This document shows, one piece after another, positions 7,936 through 16,253 of a stretch of DNA of 64,000 nt. Source of the stretch: Carboxylicivirga sediminis (GTDB lineage Bacteria; Bacteroidota; Bacteroidia; Bacteroidales; Marinilabiliaceae); assembly GCF_018156225.1 (NCBI RefSeq), contig NZ_JAGTAR010000028.1, positions 1-64,000 of the forward strand. Direction: 5' to 3'. The translations under genes and the position numbers were made by a program. The notes under the pieces were generated by a model. The model saw nothing but the letters and a program-made list of their open reading frames with translations, had not been told where the DNA came from and did not search any database. The number at the start of each line of letters is the position of its first letter. Position 1 is the first letter of the stretch.

Positions 7936-8931
7936 TTACTGCTGCAGCTCCATCCAGTTTATGAATGCACTAAATTGCGATTGGTTATCGTTTAACCACA
8001 GCAACACTTCTGTGCTGTATTTGGCATTGCAAATAAAGTAAGCATACGCCTGCGCATGGCCTGCAACGTATAACTGATTGAAAAAATCGACATACTGAAT
8101 ATCAAAAAAATCCATCTCCCCTGTTTGCTCCTCATTCAGCATAGAAAACAGAGCCAATGTTTGATTTATTAAGGTATAAGGTTCATCAGGATTATTAACT
8201 ACCGCTTCTCTGGCAATGGCGTTTAGTTTTGATTCGGCCACTTTTAAACCTGATACTCTTGCATGCTTACTCACCGGAGCTGCGAAGGCCGGTTTTTGAA
8301 CCATCGCCACATGCCACCTCACCTGCAAATCATCAAGTAGTGTTGATTTCTTTTCTTCATCAACTTCAATCAACAAACAGTAATACAACGGCAACATACT
8401 TTTCAGCACTTCTCCACGAGACTTCATAATGGACGACAGCAACAGATGACTGGGGATATGATTATTATTCAATCGTAAAGCTTTTAACAGTGCGTCTTCC
8501 GCCTTTTCATCTTCATTGATACGCTGGTAACTTTCTGCTATGTTATAATAAAGCAAATACTCATCAGGATACTTCTTCAGTGCCTTGTTATACTCTCTGA
8601 TAGCTCCTTTAATATTGCCTTTATTATTAAGCACTGCGCCATATATTAAAAGGGCATCCAACCAATAATCACTTTTCTCGCCTAACACATTTCGACTATA
8701 AAACAGGGCCTCATCATAATCCTTAATCGTCAAATAAGTATACGCCAACTCATAATGAGCTTCTACGCATTTCTTATCAAAAGCGATTGCCTGCTTATAT
8801 TTATTGATGGCATCCTGATACAATTCATGTCCGAATAATGCCTGCCCTTGCCTGATGAATTTATCAGCTTCGCTCTGCTGAGCCTTTACAGAAAAAAAGC
8901 CCATCATCAGCACCAATACTAAATATCTCAT
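7936..8931 (-). CDS. Exported tetratricopeptide-repeat (TPR) protein
   Basis: A 331-aa protein with a signal peptide (residues 1-18, ending VKAQ) followed by about five TPR units between residues 20 and 190. Typical repeat cores are visible: AIAFDKKCVEAHYELAYTYL, AIREYNKALKKYPDEYLLYY and AEDALLKALRLNNNHIPSHL. The C-terminal 140 residues have no recognised domain. TPRs form protein-interaction surfaces, so this is likely a periplasmic or outer-membrane-side scaffold; no enzyme activity is expected. It is encoded alone on the minus strand, about 90 bp after the start of DUF4837, and the two could share a transcript. Confidence 0.8.
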   Translation of the reverse strand: MRYLVLVLMMGFFSVKAQQSEADKFIRQGQALFGHELYQDAINKYKQAIAFDKKCVEAHYELAYTYLTIKDYDEALFYSRNVLGEKSDYWLDALLIYGAVLNNKGNIKGAIREYNKALKKYPDEYLLYYNIAESYQRINEDEKAEDALLKALRLNNNHIPSHLLLSSIMKSRGEVLKSMLPLYYCLLIEVDEEKKSTLLDDLQVRWHVAMVQKPAFAAPVSKHARVSGLKVAESKLNAIAREAVVNNPDEPYTLINQTLALFSMLNEEQTGEMDFFDIQYVDFFNQLYVAGHAQAYAYFICNAKYSTEVLLWLNDNQSQFSAFINWMELQQ

Positions 8932-9024
8932 GCTGTAATGATAGACTTTTATTTGTTATCCATCAAACTTTTTCAACCTGCGGCAACTCTTTAACGCTTG
9001 TTAACTTTATGGCTCATGCACCTT

Positions 9025-10041
9025 CTAATTGACATGAATGGTTTTTAAAACAGCCTCTACCTCACGCATATAAATACCCTTCTTAGGTTTGGCTGGCGCA
9101 TATACATACCCGCTAATCATCAGCAGTTGGTTGTTGTCGGTATCCTTATAGAAATAATCAACAAAAGGGCCTCCCATAAAATCACCTTGTACTTTCCATA
9201 AGCCACGAAGCTCTATCCACTGCCGGTTGGCAAACTTCGCTTTATTGACAGATACCGGAAACTGCTCCTCTGTAGTCATAAACGATCCCCGATTCTCACC
9301 TGGCACCTGTTTGCGCAATAAATTATTCCGAAATCGCAATAAGCTTTGGGCATTGATTTCTCCTAAAGAGTCCAAGGGGCATTGATAAACAAATATACCC
9401 AACTGACTCCCAAGTCGCTGTGTATCGAGCCAGCTAAACTGTCCTTTATTTTTCTTGAGTTTAAAACCCTTGGGAAAATAAATGGTGAACGGGTAATTAG
9501 ACTTTATATGCGATACGGCTTCTGGCTGATACAGATTGATGTATGAATCTGCCATTGACTGAATATCTCCACCATAAAAGAACCCTTTCATGGTCGGCCA
9601 CTTTTGCTTAAGCAGCGACTTTAAATCGACTGGCGATCGGACAATCACTTCAGCCACATATTGATTAATGGCCCACTCATGCTTGCGATACTCGACCCTA
9701 TTAACAACTTCCTGCGGGCGAACTGACACTAACATGATATTACGATAGGTTCGGAAGTGACGCTTAAACTGTTCATAGTTAATGCGCGTTTTTTTGAACA
9801 TGGTTTCTTCTTGCGGCAAAGCAGGAAACTCGTCCTTTAATATGGCTTTTAGATATTGTCCTTCATCAGCTTCCCAATATTTATCTTCTACCACCACCAA
9901 CAATTCGCCAGGCGAGCCAATGGCACGAGTTTTAAATGTCGTTGGTTCATCAGCACAAGCAGCAACAATAATAATCGACACCACTACGGTAATAGCCAAT
10001 AACCAAATACGATTGCTAATATTATTCATATAGTTTTTCAT
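9025..10041 (-). CDS. DUF4837-family lipoprotein
   Basis: A 338-aa protein with an N-terminal hydrophobic segment and a lipobox (IVAAC, Cys near residue 29), so a membrane-anchored lipoprotein. The order of blocks matches the Bacteroidota DUF4837 family: AIGSPGELLVVVEDKYWE near the N-terminus, FRTYRNIMLVSV, a central YPFTIYFPKGFKLKK, then GENRGSFMTTEEQFPV and FVDYFYKDTDNNQLLMISGYVYAP. The family has no established function. Its usual presence across the phylum supports the taxonomic reading of this window. No partner gene indicates a role. Confidence 0.82.
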   Translation of the reverse strand: MKNYMNNISNRIWLLAITVVVSIIIVAACADEPTTFKTRAIGSPGELLVVVEDKYWEADEGQYLKAILKDEFPALPQEETMFKKTRINYEQFKRHFRTYRNIMLVSVRPQEVVNRVEYRKHEWAINQYVAEVIVRSPVDLKSLLKQKWPTMKGFFYGGDIQSMADSYINLYQPEAVSHIKSNYPFTIYFPKGFKLKKNKGQFSWLDTQRLGSQLGIFVYQCPLDSLGEINAQSLLRFRNNLLRKQVPGENRGSFMTTEEQFPVSVNKAKFANRQWIELRGLWKVQGDFMGGPFVDYFYKDTDNNQLLMISGYVYAPAKPKKGIYMREVEAVLKTIHVN

Positions 10042-10244
10042 ACCATTGGGGTTTTGAGTTAATAATAAATAAGGTCAGCATCAGAAGCTTTCTGATTAAG
10101 CCAGGATAGTCATTAATAAAGTAAGGTTGCAGAAGGAAAACGACACCGGCTAAGCTTTTATAATCGCTTAATCTTTAGGCACGGATGAAACAATTTTTAT
10201 TAGCTCAACCAGTGTCGATTCTATATATAGATTGGTTTGAAGAG

Positions 10245-10913
10245 TTATTGTAAAACAAAGTTGACAGGAATGGTGTAAGCCACCCGCACCGCTTTATCCC
10301 GCTGCCTGCCTGGTGTCCATTGAGGCATATTATTAACCACCCGCAAGGCTTCGGCAGATAAATTGGCATCGGGGCTACGAGCCACCTTTGCTTCAACTAC
10401 CTCGCCCTTTTCATTTACTACAAATGAGATGAAAACCTTACCGGTAATGCCAGTCTCTACACAAATCACCGGATACTTTATACTTGTCGCTATATATTTC
10501 AGCAAAGCTGCCTGCCCTCCAGGAAATTGAGGCATGTGCTCTACCACGTAAAAAGTAGATGGTTCGGCATCAGGCTCAGGAGCAATCTCAGGAATTTCTA
10601 TAGACACCCCTGTATCTTCACTATTAATATCCGGATCACAATCGGGCCCATCATAAGTATCAACAACCAATTTTATCTCCGTAAGTATTTTTGGCTTTGG
10701 CAATTCTTTTTTAGGTTCCTCAGGATGTGTTATTGGTATAATGTCCTGCACCTCAATAAAAGGATCATCTTCAATTGGTTGATAAGGTACTGAGGCAGTT
10801 GTTCCCCATTCAAAGGCGGCCAAGGATGCCCCCAATGCAACTATTAAACCAACCTGAAAAAAGATACCTCTCTTATTCTCTAAATCTGCGTGTCTGTATT
10901 TTTTTGCTTTCAT
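10245..10913 (-). CDS. TonB-family energy transducer, copy 1
   Basis: A 222-aa inner-membrane protein from the ATG at 10913; the frame extends upstream without features. It has a short basic N-terminus, one transmembrane helix (FFQVGLIVALGASLAAFEW), a Pro/acidic periplasmic linker and a C-terminal TonB domain (FPGGQAALLKYIATSIKYP to PVNFVLQ). The C-terminal block GKVFISFVVNEKGEV and WTPGRQRDKAVRV is the typical Bacteroidota TonB pattern. It should couple the proton motive force, through ExbB/ExbD encoded elsewhere, to outer-membrane receptors. A paralogue lies 400 bp upstream on the same strand. A perfect GC-rich palindrome at 11097-11114 lies in the gap between them. Confidence 0.88.
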   Translation of the reverse strand: MKAKKYRHADLENKRGIFFQVGLIVALGASLAAFEWGTTASVPYQPIEDDPFIEVQDIIPITHPEEPKKELPKPKILTEIKLVVDTYDGPDCDPDINSEDTGVSIEIPEIAPEPDAEPSTFYVVEHMPQFPGGQAALLKYIATSIKYPVICVETGITGKVFISFVVNEKGEVVEAKVARSPDANLSAEALRVVNNMPQWTPGRQRDKAVRVAYTIPVNFVLQ

Positions 10914-11316
10914 GACGATATGGTTTTGTGAGGTTACTAATGTTAGTTGTTTGGTTAGTTTCAAGCAGCATTCCATTATTTGTACTGTTGCGAATAAAAA
11001 TCTTTACAAAATCCATTACCGCCTCTATTACTGCATTTTACAAACCTCAACTTTTCACTTACTGGATTAAATACCAGGCGACCAAACTCTATTCAAATCG
11101 CCCGGCCGGGCGATTTCGCCCATGCCTCATCCGCAAAAGCGCACAATAAAGCCGATGGTTCACCTTTTGTCTTTCGATTCGAATATTGCAGGGTCGTTGT
11201 GAACGCATCGGCTTTTATTCTGAAAAATTATTGAGAACGTTTTCTCAACTAAAAAAGGGTCTTCATTAAATCATTTTCTCATACACAATACTTTTTACAT
11301 AAATTAAACATCACTG
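10914..11316. other. Intergenic region between the two tonB genes
   Basis: No gene is visible in these 403 bases. The only clear element is the palindrome at 11097-11114, followed closely by a further half (TTTCGCCC). The remainder is A/T-rich and should include the promoter of tonB copy 1, though I find no exact -7/-33 pair. Confidence 0.5.
11097..11114. promoter_or_regulatory. 18-bp perfect GC-rich palindrome between tonB genes
   Basis: ATCGCCCGGCCGGGCGAT is a perfect palindrome in an A/T-rich gap. Its core CGCCCGGCCGGGCG differs by one symmetric pair from the core at 12224-12237. It has no T-run, so an operator is likelier than a terminator (inference). Confidence 0.45.
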
Positions 11317-11997
11317 CTATTGCAGCTTAAATACAACAGGAACAGAGTACGATACTTTTACGGGACGTCCACGCTGCTTGCCCGGCTTCCATTTAGGTAA
11401 GGACTGCACAACGCGAATAGCTTCCCGTTCCAGATTGGGATCGACACCACGATAGGCTTTCACATTGGTGACCTCCCCTTTTTCATTAATCACAAATGAA
11501 ACACTTACTCTTCCCTGTACGCCATTCTCCTGGCAAATGACCGGATATTTCACGTGCGAGGTAATGTACTTGATTAAGGCCGCATCGCCCCCCGGAAACT
11601 CAGGCATCTGCTCAACAATTATAAAAATCTGGTCATCGGTATCTTCCTCTTCCATGTTTAGTTCTGACAAGTCAACTTCGAAATCTTCATCAACGTCAAC
11701 ATCATCAATTTCCAGCTCTTCCTCCAGTTCAACATCATTATCCACTATCTGAATAATATCTGTTGCACGGGGTGGTGGAGGCGGTGGCGGAGGTTTTACC
11801 TCTTCCTGCCGGGTTATTGGCGGAGCTTCTTCTTCAAACACCTCTTCATCCACCCACGCCAGGGCGTCAGATGTGGCATCCATACTGCTCCACTCAAAAG
11901 CCACCAATATGGCTCCCAAGGTAATAATCAGTCCTATTTGAAAAAACAGAGACCGCTTGCGCTCCAGGTCGGCTTTCTTACTTTTCTTTACTTCCAT
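11317..11997 (-). CDS. TonB-family energy transducer, copy 2
   Basis: A 227-aa TonB protein from the ATG at 11997; a TTG two codons upstream is less likely. Layout: basic N-terminus, transmembrane helix (FFQIGLIITLGAILVAFEW), an eight-Pro run after KPP, a very acidic linker rich in Glu and Asp (about residues 95-135), then the TonB C-terminal domain (FPGGDAALIKYITSHVKYP to VPVVFKLQ). It is clearly paralogous to the copy at 10245-10913, sharing RGIFF/RSLFF-type N-terminal and TonB-domain blocks, but the linkers differ. Two TonBs may serve different receptor sets. Its upstream region contains the second GC-rich palindrome, shared with the divergent sigma-54 activator gene. Confidence 0.9.
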   Translation of the reverse strand: MEVKKSKKADLERKRSLFFQIGLIITLGAILVAFEWSSMDATSDALAWVDEEVFEEEAPPITRQEEVKPPPPPPPPRATDIIQIVDNDVELEEELEIDDVDVDEDFEVDLSELNMEEEDTDDQIFIIVEQMPEFPGGDAALIKYITSHVKYPVICQENGVQGRVSVSFVINEKGEVTNVKAYRGVDPNLEREAIRVVQSLPKWKPGKQRGRPVKVSYSVPVVFKLQ

Positions 11998-12223
11998 AGG
12001 CAACGGATTTTTAAAAGTTACACATCATCATTGGTCGCATTGCAACTATCAGCCCAACTAACCAATGGCGTATTCATTTATTGCCAAGTAGCATACCAAA
12101 CCTTCCTGTTAAGTCATCTATCCTTTCCGAATTAAGCAACAACCCACTATATAACTGCCAGTTAAATACTCACACAAATACTTTGAATTAGTCATAAGCT
12201 CTGACTCAGTTGTGCATTAATGC

Positions 12224-12237
12224 CGCCCAGCTGGGCG
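12224..12237. promoter_or_regulatory. 14-bp perfect GC-rich palindrome, second copy
   Basis: CGCCCAGCTGGGCG is a perfect palindrome. With the core at 11099-11112 it defines CGCCCRGCYGGGCG. It lies about 40 bp upstream of the -7 box of the activator gene and about 230 bp from the start of tonB copy 2. A shared operator for one regulator is inferred. Confidence 0.45.
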
Positions 12238-12277
12238 AAAACAGACTGACTACTTAGGCGATTGAGAATTAAAAGAG

Positions 12278-12285
12278 TAATTTTG
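12278..12285 (+). promoter_or_regulatory. -7 box of the sigma-54 activator gene
   Basis: TAATTTTG matches TAnnTTTG exactly, 41 bp before the start codon. No TTTG lies at the standard -33 distance. The activator itself therefore seems to use the housekeeping sigma factor. Confidence 0.4.
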
Positions 12286-12326
12286 CAGCCAACACAGACT
12301 GTAAGCAAACAACAAACTGGCTAACA

Positions 12327-14099
12327 ATGAATTCAAACGAGACCTCATCTTCACATCAACAGCTGCTTAATGAAGCTTTAAACATGTTTGTTAAGAACAT
12401 GGATACGGCCTTCTTTAAACTGGTGGTGATAGATGAGCAGGGCCTCATTATCCAGTTACACGGCCAATTGTCTTTTCCTAAGAAGTTTACGCTTAACAAA
12501 GGACAAAACTGGCTGATGCTTGAAGAGCGCATTCAATGGGAAACCAGCAAACAGCAAGGTATTGTTCGTTTAGGCAATTCTGTTTATAACCTCATCAAAT
12601 ATGAGGAGGAAGGCACTGTGCAACTGCCTTATAAGGTATTTCTTATTTCATCCATCGACATTGATTTCCCCTGGCTTAAACTGGCTACCTCAGTAATCAA
12701 CACGAATATTTTAGCCTTATTAAAAGGAGCTGACATGCAAAGGCAGATGGATAATACGCATCAGTTCACGTTTGCGATGATGAACGCTTTAAAAGTGGGA
12801 ATTATATCGGTCAGTACTGCAGGTGAAATACGATACGTCAATAATCAGGCCTGTCAATGGATCAATATTCGCAGACGCGATTTGCTGAAAATTCCCATTA
12901 AAAACCTCATCCCAAACTGGAAAAATATTTATCAGCTGGTGAGCTCCGGCGAAAAGTTTCTCAATGAAGAAATAGCCATCACCACACCCGACCGCAAAGC
13001 CAAGTTCAATGTCACCGTCACACCCATTCTTAATCAAGAGCAGGTAAGCTTGATTGGTATGGTCATTGCCATCCGCGAGTTGGAAAATGTGTATCATCTG
13101 GTGAATAAATACACTGGCATGCAGGCTCGCTTTACCTTTAAAGATATTATTGCCAAAAGCCAGAAGATGCGCAAACTGGTGGACTTTGCCAAGAATATTT
13201 CTGACAGCCCGTCGACCATATTGATAGAAGCCGAGAGTGGCACCGGCAAGGAAGTATTTGCACAAAGCATACATAATGCCAGCAGCAGACACGACAAGGG
13301 TTTTGTCGCCATTAACTGCGCGGCCATCAGCGACAACCTCATCGAAAGTGAACTATTTGGATACGATGACGGAGCATTCACCGGCGCTAAAAAAGGTGGT
13401 CATCCTGGTAAATTTGAACTGGCCAATGGCGGTACTTTATTCCTGGATGAAGTTGGTGACATGAAACCCGAGGTACAGGTAAAACTATTGCGCGCCATAC
13501 AGGAAGGTGCTATTACGCGCGTAGGGGGAGAAAAAAACATTCCCGTTGATGTGCGCATTATTGCTGCCACTAATAAAAATCTGAAAGAAGAAGTTGAAAA
13601 GGGTAATTTTCGATTAGATTTATTCTACAGACTAAGCGTTATCCCATTAAAGATACCTGCATTAAGAGAGCGCATGGAAGATCTGCCATCGCTTATTCGC
13701 TTCTTCCTGAATAAAAAATCAGTTCGGCTACAAAAACAAGTACCACAAATTCGCTATTCCACTTTACAACAGTTTTTGGATTACGACTGGCCAGGCAACA
13801 TCCGCGAACTAGAAAATGCCATTGAACAATACGTCATATTGGATGGCGACATCTCCTTCGAAAATCTGAAGAAAGAGCTGCAAAGTCCGCAGCACGTTAA
13901 ACAACCAACAAACACGCCTCAGACGAATAACAGCGATACACCGCTTAAGCTGACCACCGTAAAAGAAATGGAGCGCGAACTTATTTTAAAAACCATAAAG
14001 CACTTCAACAACAACATGACGCATGCGGCCAATTCCTTAGGGGTAAGCAGAAATACCTTATACCTCAAGATTAAAAAGTACGACCTGCCTATTACTTAA
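12327..14099 (+). CDS. Sigma-54-dependent transcriptional activator with PAS domain, probable hydrogenase regulator
   Basis: A 590-aa activator. Residues 1-140 form an unassigned sensory region, 150-255 a PAS-like domain (IRYVNNQACQWINI, KFNVTVTPI), 270-510 a sigma-54-interacting AAA+ domain and 548-588 a Fis-type helix-turn-helix. The AAA+ part has Walker A EAESGTGKE (301-309; the usual first Gly is Ala), the sigma-54 contact loop GAFTGA (349-354), Walker B GGTLFLDEVGD and the arginine region LRAIQEGAITRVGG. There is no phosphoreceiver domain, so the signal is probably sensed by the PAS or N-terminal region. It stands just before the hydrogenase genes, which begin with a -24/-12 promoter, so it most likely activates them. 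The signal (H2, redox or a product of the sensory hydrogenase) is not known. Confidence 0.9.
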   Translation: MNSNETSSSHQQLLNEALNMFVKNMDTAFFKLVVIDEQGLIIQLHGQLSFPKKFTLNKGQNWLMLEERIQWETSKQQGIVRLGNSVYNLIKYEEEGTVQLPYKVFLISSIDIDFPWLKLATSVINTNILALLKGADMQRQMDNTHQFTFAMMNALKVGIISVSTAGEIRYVNNQACQWINIRRRDLLKIPIKNLIPNWKNIYQLVSSGEKFLNEEIAITTPDRKAKFNVTVTPILNQEQVSLIGMVIAIRELENVYHLVNKYTGMQARFTFKDIIAKSQKMRKLVDFAKNISDSPSTILIEAESGTGKEVFAQSIHNASSRHDKGFVAINCAAISDNLIESELFGYDDGAFTGAKKGGHPGKFELANGGTLFLDEVGDMKPEVQVKLLRAIQEGAITRVGGEKNIPVDVRIIAATNKNLKEEVEKGNFRLDLFYRLSVIPLKIPALRERMEDLPSLIRFFLNKKSVRLQKQVPQIRYSTLQQFLDYDWPGNIRELENAIEQYVILDGDISFENLKKELQSPQHVKQPTNTPQTNNSDTPLKLTTVKEMERELILKTIKHFNNNMTHAANSLGVSRNTLYLKIKKYDLPIT

Positions 14100-14105
14100 T
14101 ACAAC

Positions 14106-14173
14106 TGTCCTATATAATTACACTGTATTTAATTAGGACACTCTCAAACTACAAGTGTGTACTTTTAGTACAC
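14106..14173. promoter_or_regulatory. Candidate upstream activator sites for the hydrogenase promoter
   Basis: Two dyads lie 75-140 bp upstream of the -24 element, the usual place for sigma-54 enhancers. One is TGTCCTA (14106-14112) with TAGGACA (14134-14140). The other is GTGTAC (14157-14162) with GTACAC (14168-14173), centre 14165. Binding by the activator encoded at 12327-14099 is inferred. The first dyad could instead be a terminator stem, though it has a long loop and no T-run. Confidence 0.35.
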
Positions 14174-14246
14174 TTCATTTACTGGCTCCATACTTTAATT
14201 AAAGATGATTTTCTTTATTGGCTGAAATACTTACCATTAAGTCTTT

Positions 14247-14262
14247 TGGCACAAGCTTCGCT
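14247..14262 (+). promoter_or_regulatory. Sigma-54 (-24/-12) promoter of the hydrogenase operon
   Basis: TGGCAC at 14247-14252, five bases, then TCGCT at 14258-14262. The GG and GC doublets have the required 12-bp offset; consensus is TGGCAC-N5-TTGC(A/T), with one mismatch. Transcription would start near 14273, which rules out starts of the first gene upstream of that point. Confidence 0.65.
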
Positions 14263-14280
14263 CTTATGGCATCAAACAAA

Positions 14281-14553
14281 ATGACCATGGAAGCAACAAT
14301 TTCTCACAAGATTCTGATATGCCTCGGCAGCTCATGTCATTCCAGGGGCAATGCCGAGAATCTGAAAATAATACAGGATTTCGTGAAAGAGCGAAAGATC
14401 GATTCTCAAATTGATTTCAGAGGACACCTGTGCCATGAGATGTGCAACAGGGGGCCGGTTATTGAACTTGATGAAATTGTTTTTGAAGAAGTCACCCCGA
14501 GCAACCTTCCAACTATTTTGTCCAAACACTTTGATAAGGCCACATGCATTTAA
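14281..14553 (+). CDS. Thioredoxin-like [2Fe-2S] ferredoxin (NuoE-like), first gene of hydrogenase operon
   Basis: A protein of about 90 residues with the thioredoxin-like ferredoxin fold of NuoE/HydC-type subunits. The four cluster ligands are visible as CLGSSC (C-x4-C) and CHEMC (C-x3-C), the latter followed by NRGPVIELDE. The frame is open from a TTG at 14218, but the -24/-12 promoter at 14247-14262 lies inside that extension, so the start must be ATG 14281 or 14287. The gene overlaps the next one by 10 bp. It should pass electrons to or from the neighbouring hydrogenase subunits. No NuoF-like flavoprotein is encoded nearby, unlike bifurcating HydABC complexes. Confidence 0.85.
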   Translation: MTMEATISHKILICLGSSCHSRGNAENLKIIQDFVKERKIDSQIDFRGHLCHEMCNRGPVIELDEIVFEEVTPSNLPTILSKHFDKATCI

Positions 14554-16253
14554 AACCAATATATACCGAAACAAACGACTGTAAGGATTGCTACAAATGC
14601 ATCCGCGAGTGCCCTACCAAAGCCATTAAGGTGAGTGACAACCGGGCCTCGGTGGTTGATTCTTTATGTATCTATTGTGGGCATTGTGTGGCCATCTGCC
14701 CTACCGGTGCCAAAAAAGTAAGAGACGGTATTTCCAGAGCCAAACTGCTGCTGAAAGAAAAAAAGGAAGTGTATGTATCACTGGCACCATCTTACGTTGC
14801 CGAATACGGAATAGACTCACAAAACCTCCTGAGTAAACTTAATGCTCTGGGATTTACAGGTGTTTCAGAAACTGCTATTGGAGCCCAGGAGGTATCCAGG
14901 CAAGTGGCTAATTATCTGAACGTACGCCAATCGGGTGTATATATTTCATCGGCTTGCCCAGTGGTGGTAGAGCTCATACGCAAATACTACCCTCAACACA
15001 CCATGGCTATTACACCCTATATGTCACCCATGCTGACACATGCACGCATGCTGCGTCAATGGTATGGTCAGGAAATAGGTGTGGTATTCATCGGCCCATG
15101 CATCGGCAAGAAATCAGAAGCTGATTATTCTGATCTGGTTGATGTATCCTTGACCTTTCAGGAGCTTAACGACTGGATCAAATCAGAAAAAATAAACACA
15201 CAAACAGATAAACAAATATCCTTTAGCCCTTACCCAGCTCGTGAAGGTGTCATCTATCCCCTGGATGGTGGCATGGTAGAAACTATCAGGCGAGAAAACA
15301 AGAATGATGAAAGCACCTTCATGAGCTTTACTGGTCAGAACATGGTACGTAATGTACTGGATAATTTAGATGAACTGGGCCACGACAAACCTCTATTTTT
15401 GGAGCTGCTTTCCTGCGAAACGGGCTGTCTTAACGGGCCGGGCATGAGCGCTAAATCCGCTGTTGCCAGTAAATATCTCCAGGTTCGTAACAGCTTCTGC
15501 CAGCGTCAAAACAGCTGCGAAACAGACAGAAAAGAAGAACAGGCTGTGAATATCGAACGCGACTTTTTCAATATAGAAACGGTGGAGAAGGAACCATTCG
15601 GAGCAGAACAGATAAAGGAAGCCCTGCACAGCATCGGGAAAAACAGCGTGGCTGACGAGCTCAACTGCAGCGGTTGCGGTTACGATACTTGTCGCGATTT
15701 TGCCCACGCACTGCTAAGTGGCAATGCCGAAACAGCTATGTGTGTTTCATACATGCGCATGGTGGCTCACCATAAAGCCACTATTCTGTTACAAAAAATT
15801 CCATCGGGGGTAGTCATAGTGGATGAAAACTGCAAAGTGGTGGAGATGAATGCCAGCTTTGCCCGCTTGATGGGTAACGAAACCGAGCTGTGCTACGAGG
15901 CCAATCCGGTCATGCGCGGGGCCGACATGAGCAAATTAAGCTCCTTTGCCAAGCTGTTTAAAACAGCCATTCACACCGGGAAAGAATATTACGAGCTTCC
16001 TGTACAGGAAAATAACCGTAACCTTCAGTTATCCATCTTCAACATTCAAAAACACAAGCTGGTAACCGGTATTATACAGAGCGCCCAGCAGCCACAATTC
16101 AGACAAGACATTGTGGAGAAAAGAACCAAAGAGGTGATTAAAAAGAACATGGAGACGGTTCAGAAGATTGCGTTTTTGCTGGGTGAGAATGCCTCATTCA
16201 CCGATTCGTTGCTGAACTCCATATTGGATGCCCAAAATAATGAGCATGCATAA
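14544..16253 (+). CDS. Sensory-type [FeFe]-hydrogenase with PAS domain (HydS-like)
   Basis: A 569-aa protein. Residues 10-60 hold two [4Fe-4S] motifs (CKDCYKCIREC, CIYCGHCVAIC). The H-cluster domain (75-310) keeps the ligand Cys residues: SSACP with Cys138, GPCIGKKSEAD with Cys186, and LLSCETGCLNGP with Cys291 and Cys295. In the first motif the catalytic enzymes have a Cys pair; here the proton-shuttle Cys is Ala137, a known hallmark of sensory (group C, HydS) hydrogenases with low turnover. Then come a [4Fe-4S] domain (Cys375, 378, 383, 400) and a PAS domain (about 415-520) with a helical tail. The protein probably senses H2 or redox state and signals through PAS to the next gene, a SpoIIE-type phosphatase whose start overlaps its end. 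Confidence 0.88.
   Translation: MHLKPIYTETNDCKDCYKCIRECPTKAIKVSDNRASVVDSLCIYCGHCVAICPTGAKKVRDGISRAKLLLKEKKEVYVSLAPSYVAEYGIDSQNLLSKLNALGFTGVSETAIGAQEVSRQVANYLNVRQSGVYISSACPVVVELIRKYYPQHTMAITPYMSPMLTHARMLRQWYGQEIGVVFIGPCIGKKSEADYSDLVDVSLTFQELNDWIKSEKINTQTDKQISFSPYPAREGVIYPLDGGMVETIRRENKNDESTFMSFTGQNMVRNVLDNLDELGHDKPLFLELLSCETGCLNGPGMSAKSAVASKYLQVRNSFCQRQNSCETDRKEEQAVNIERDFFNIETVEKEPFGAEQIKEALHSIGKNSVADELNCSGCGYDTCRDFAHALLSGNAETAMCVSYMRMVAHHKATILLQKIPSGVVIVDENCKVVEMNASFARLMGNETELCYEANPVMRGADMSKLSSFAKLFKTAIHTGKEYYELPVQENNRNLQLSIFNIQKHKLVTGIIQSAQQPQFRQDIVEKRTKEVIKKNMETVQKIAFLLGENASFTDSLLNSILDAQNNEHA

Larger units (their letters stand above)
11998..12326. other. Divergent intergenic region between tonB copy 2 and the sigma-54 activator
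   Basis: No gene is visible in these 329 bases. The region contains the palindrome at 12224-12237 and a rightward -7 box at 12278-12285. The promoter of tonB copy 2 must also lie here, but no exact consensus is seen. Confidence 0.5.

Noticed and set aside
12789-13292. 167-codon minus-strand frame inside the sigma-54 activator
   Set aside because: It is antisense to a clear activator gene with intact motifs; this is a composition shadow.
14218-14280. N-terminal extension of the first NuoE-like protein from TTG 14218
   Set aside because: A sigma-54 promoter lies within it, so this part should not be in the mRNA.
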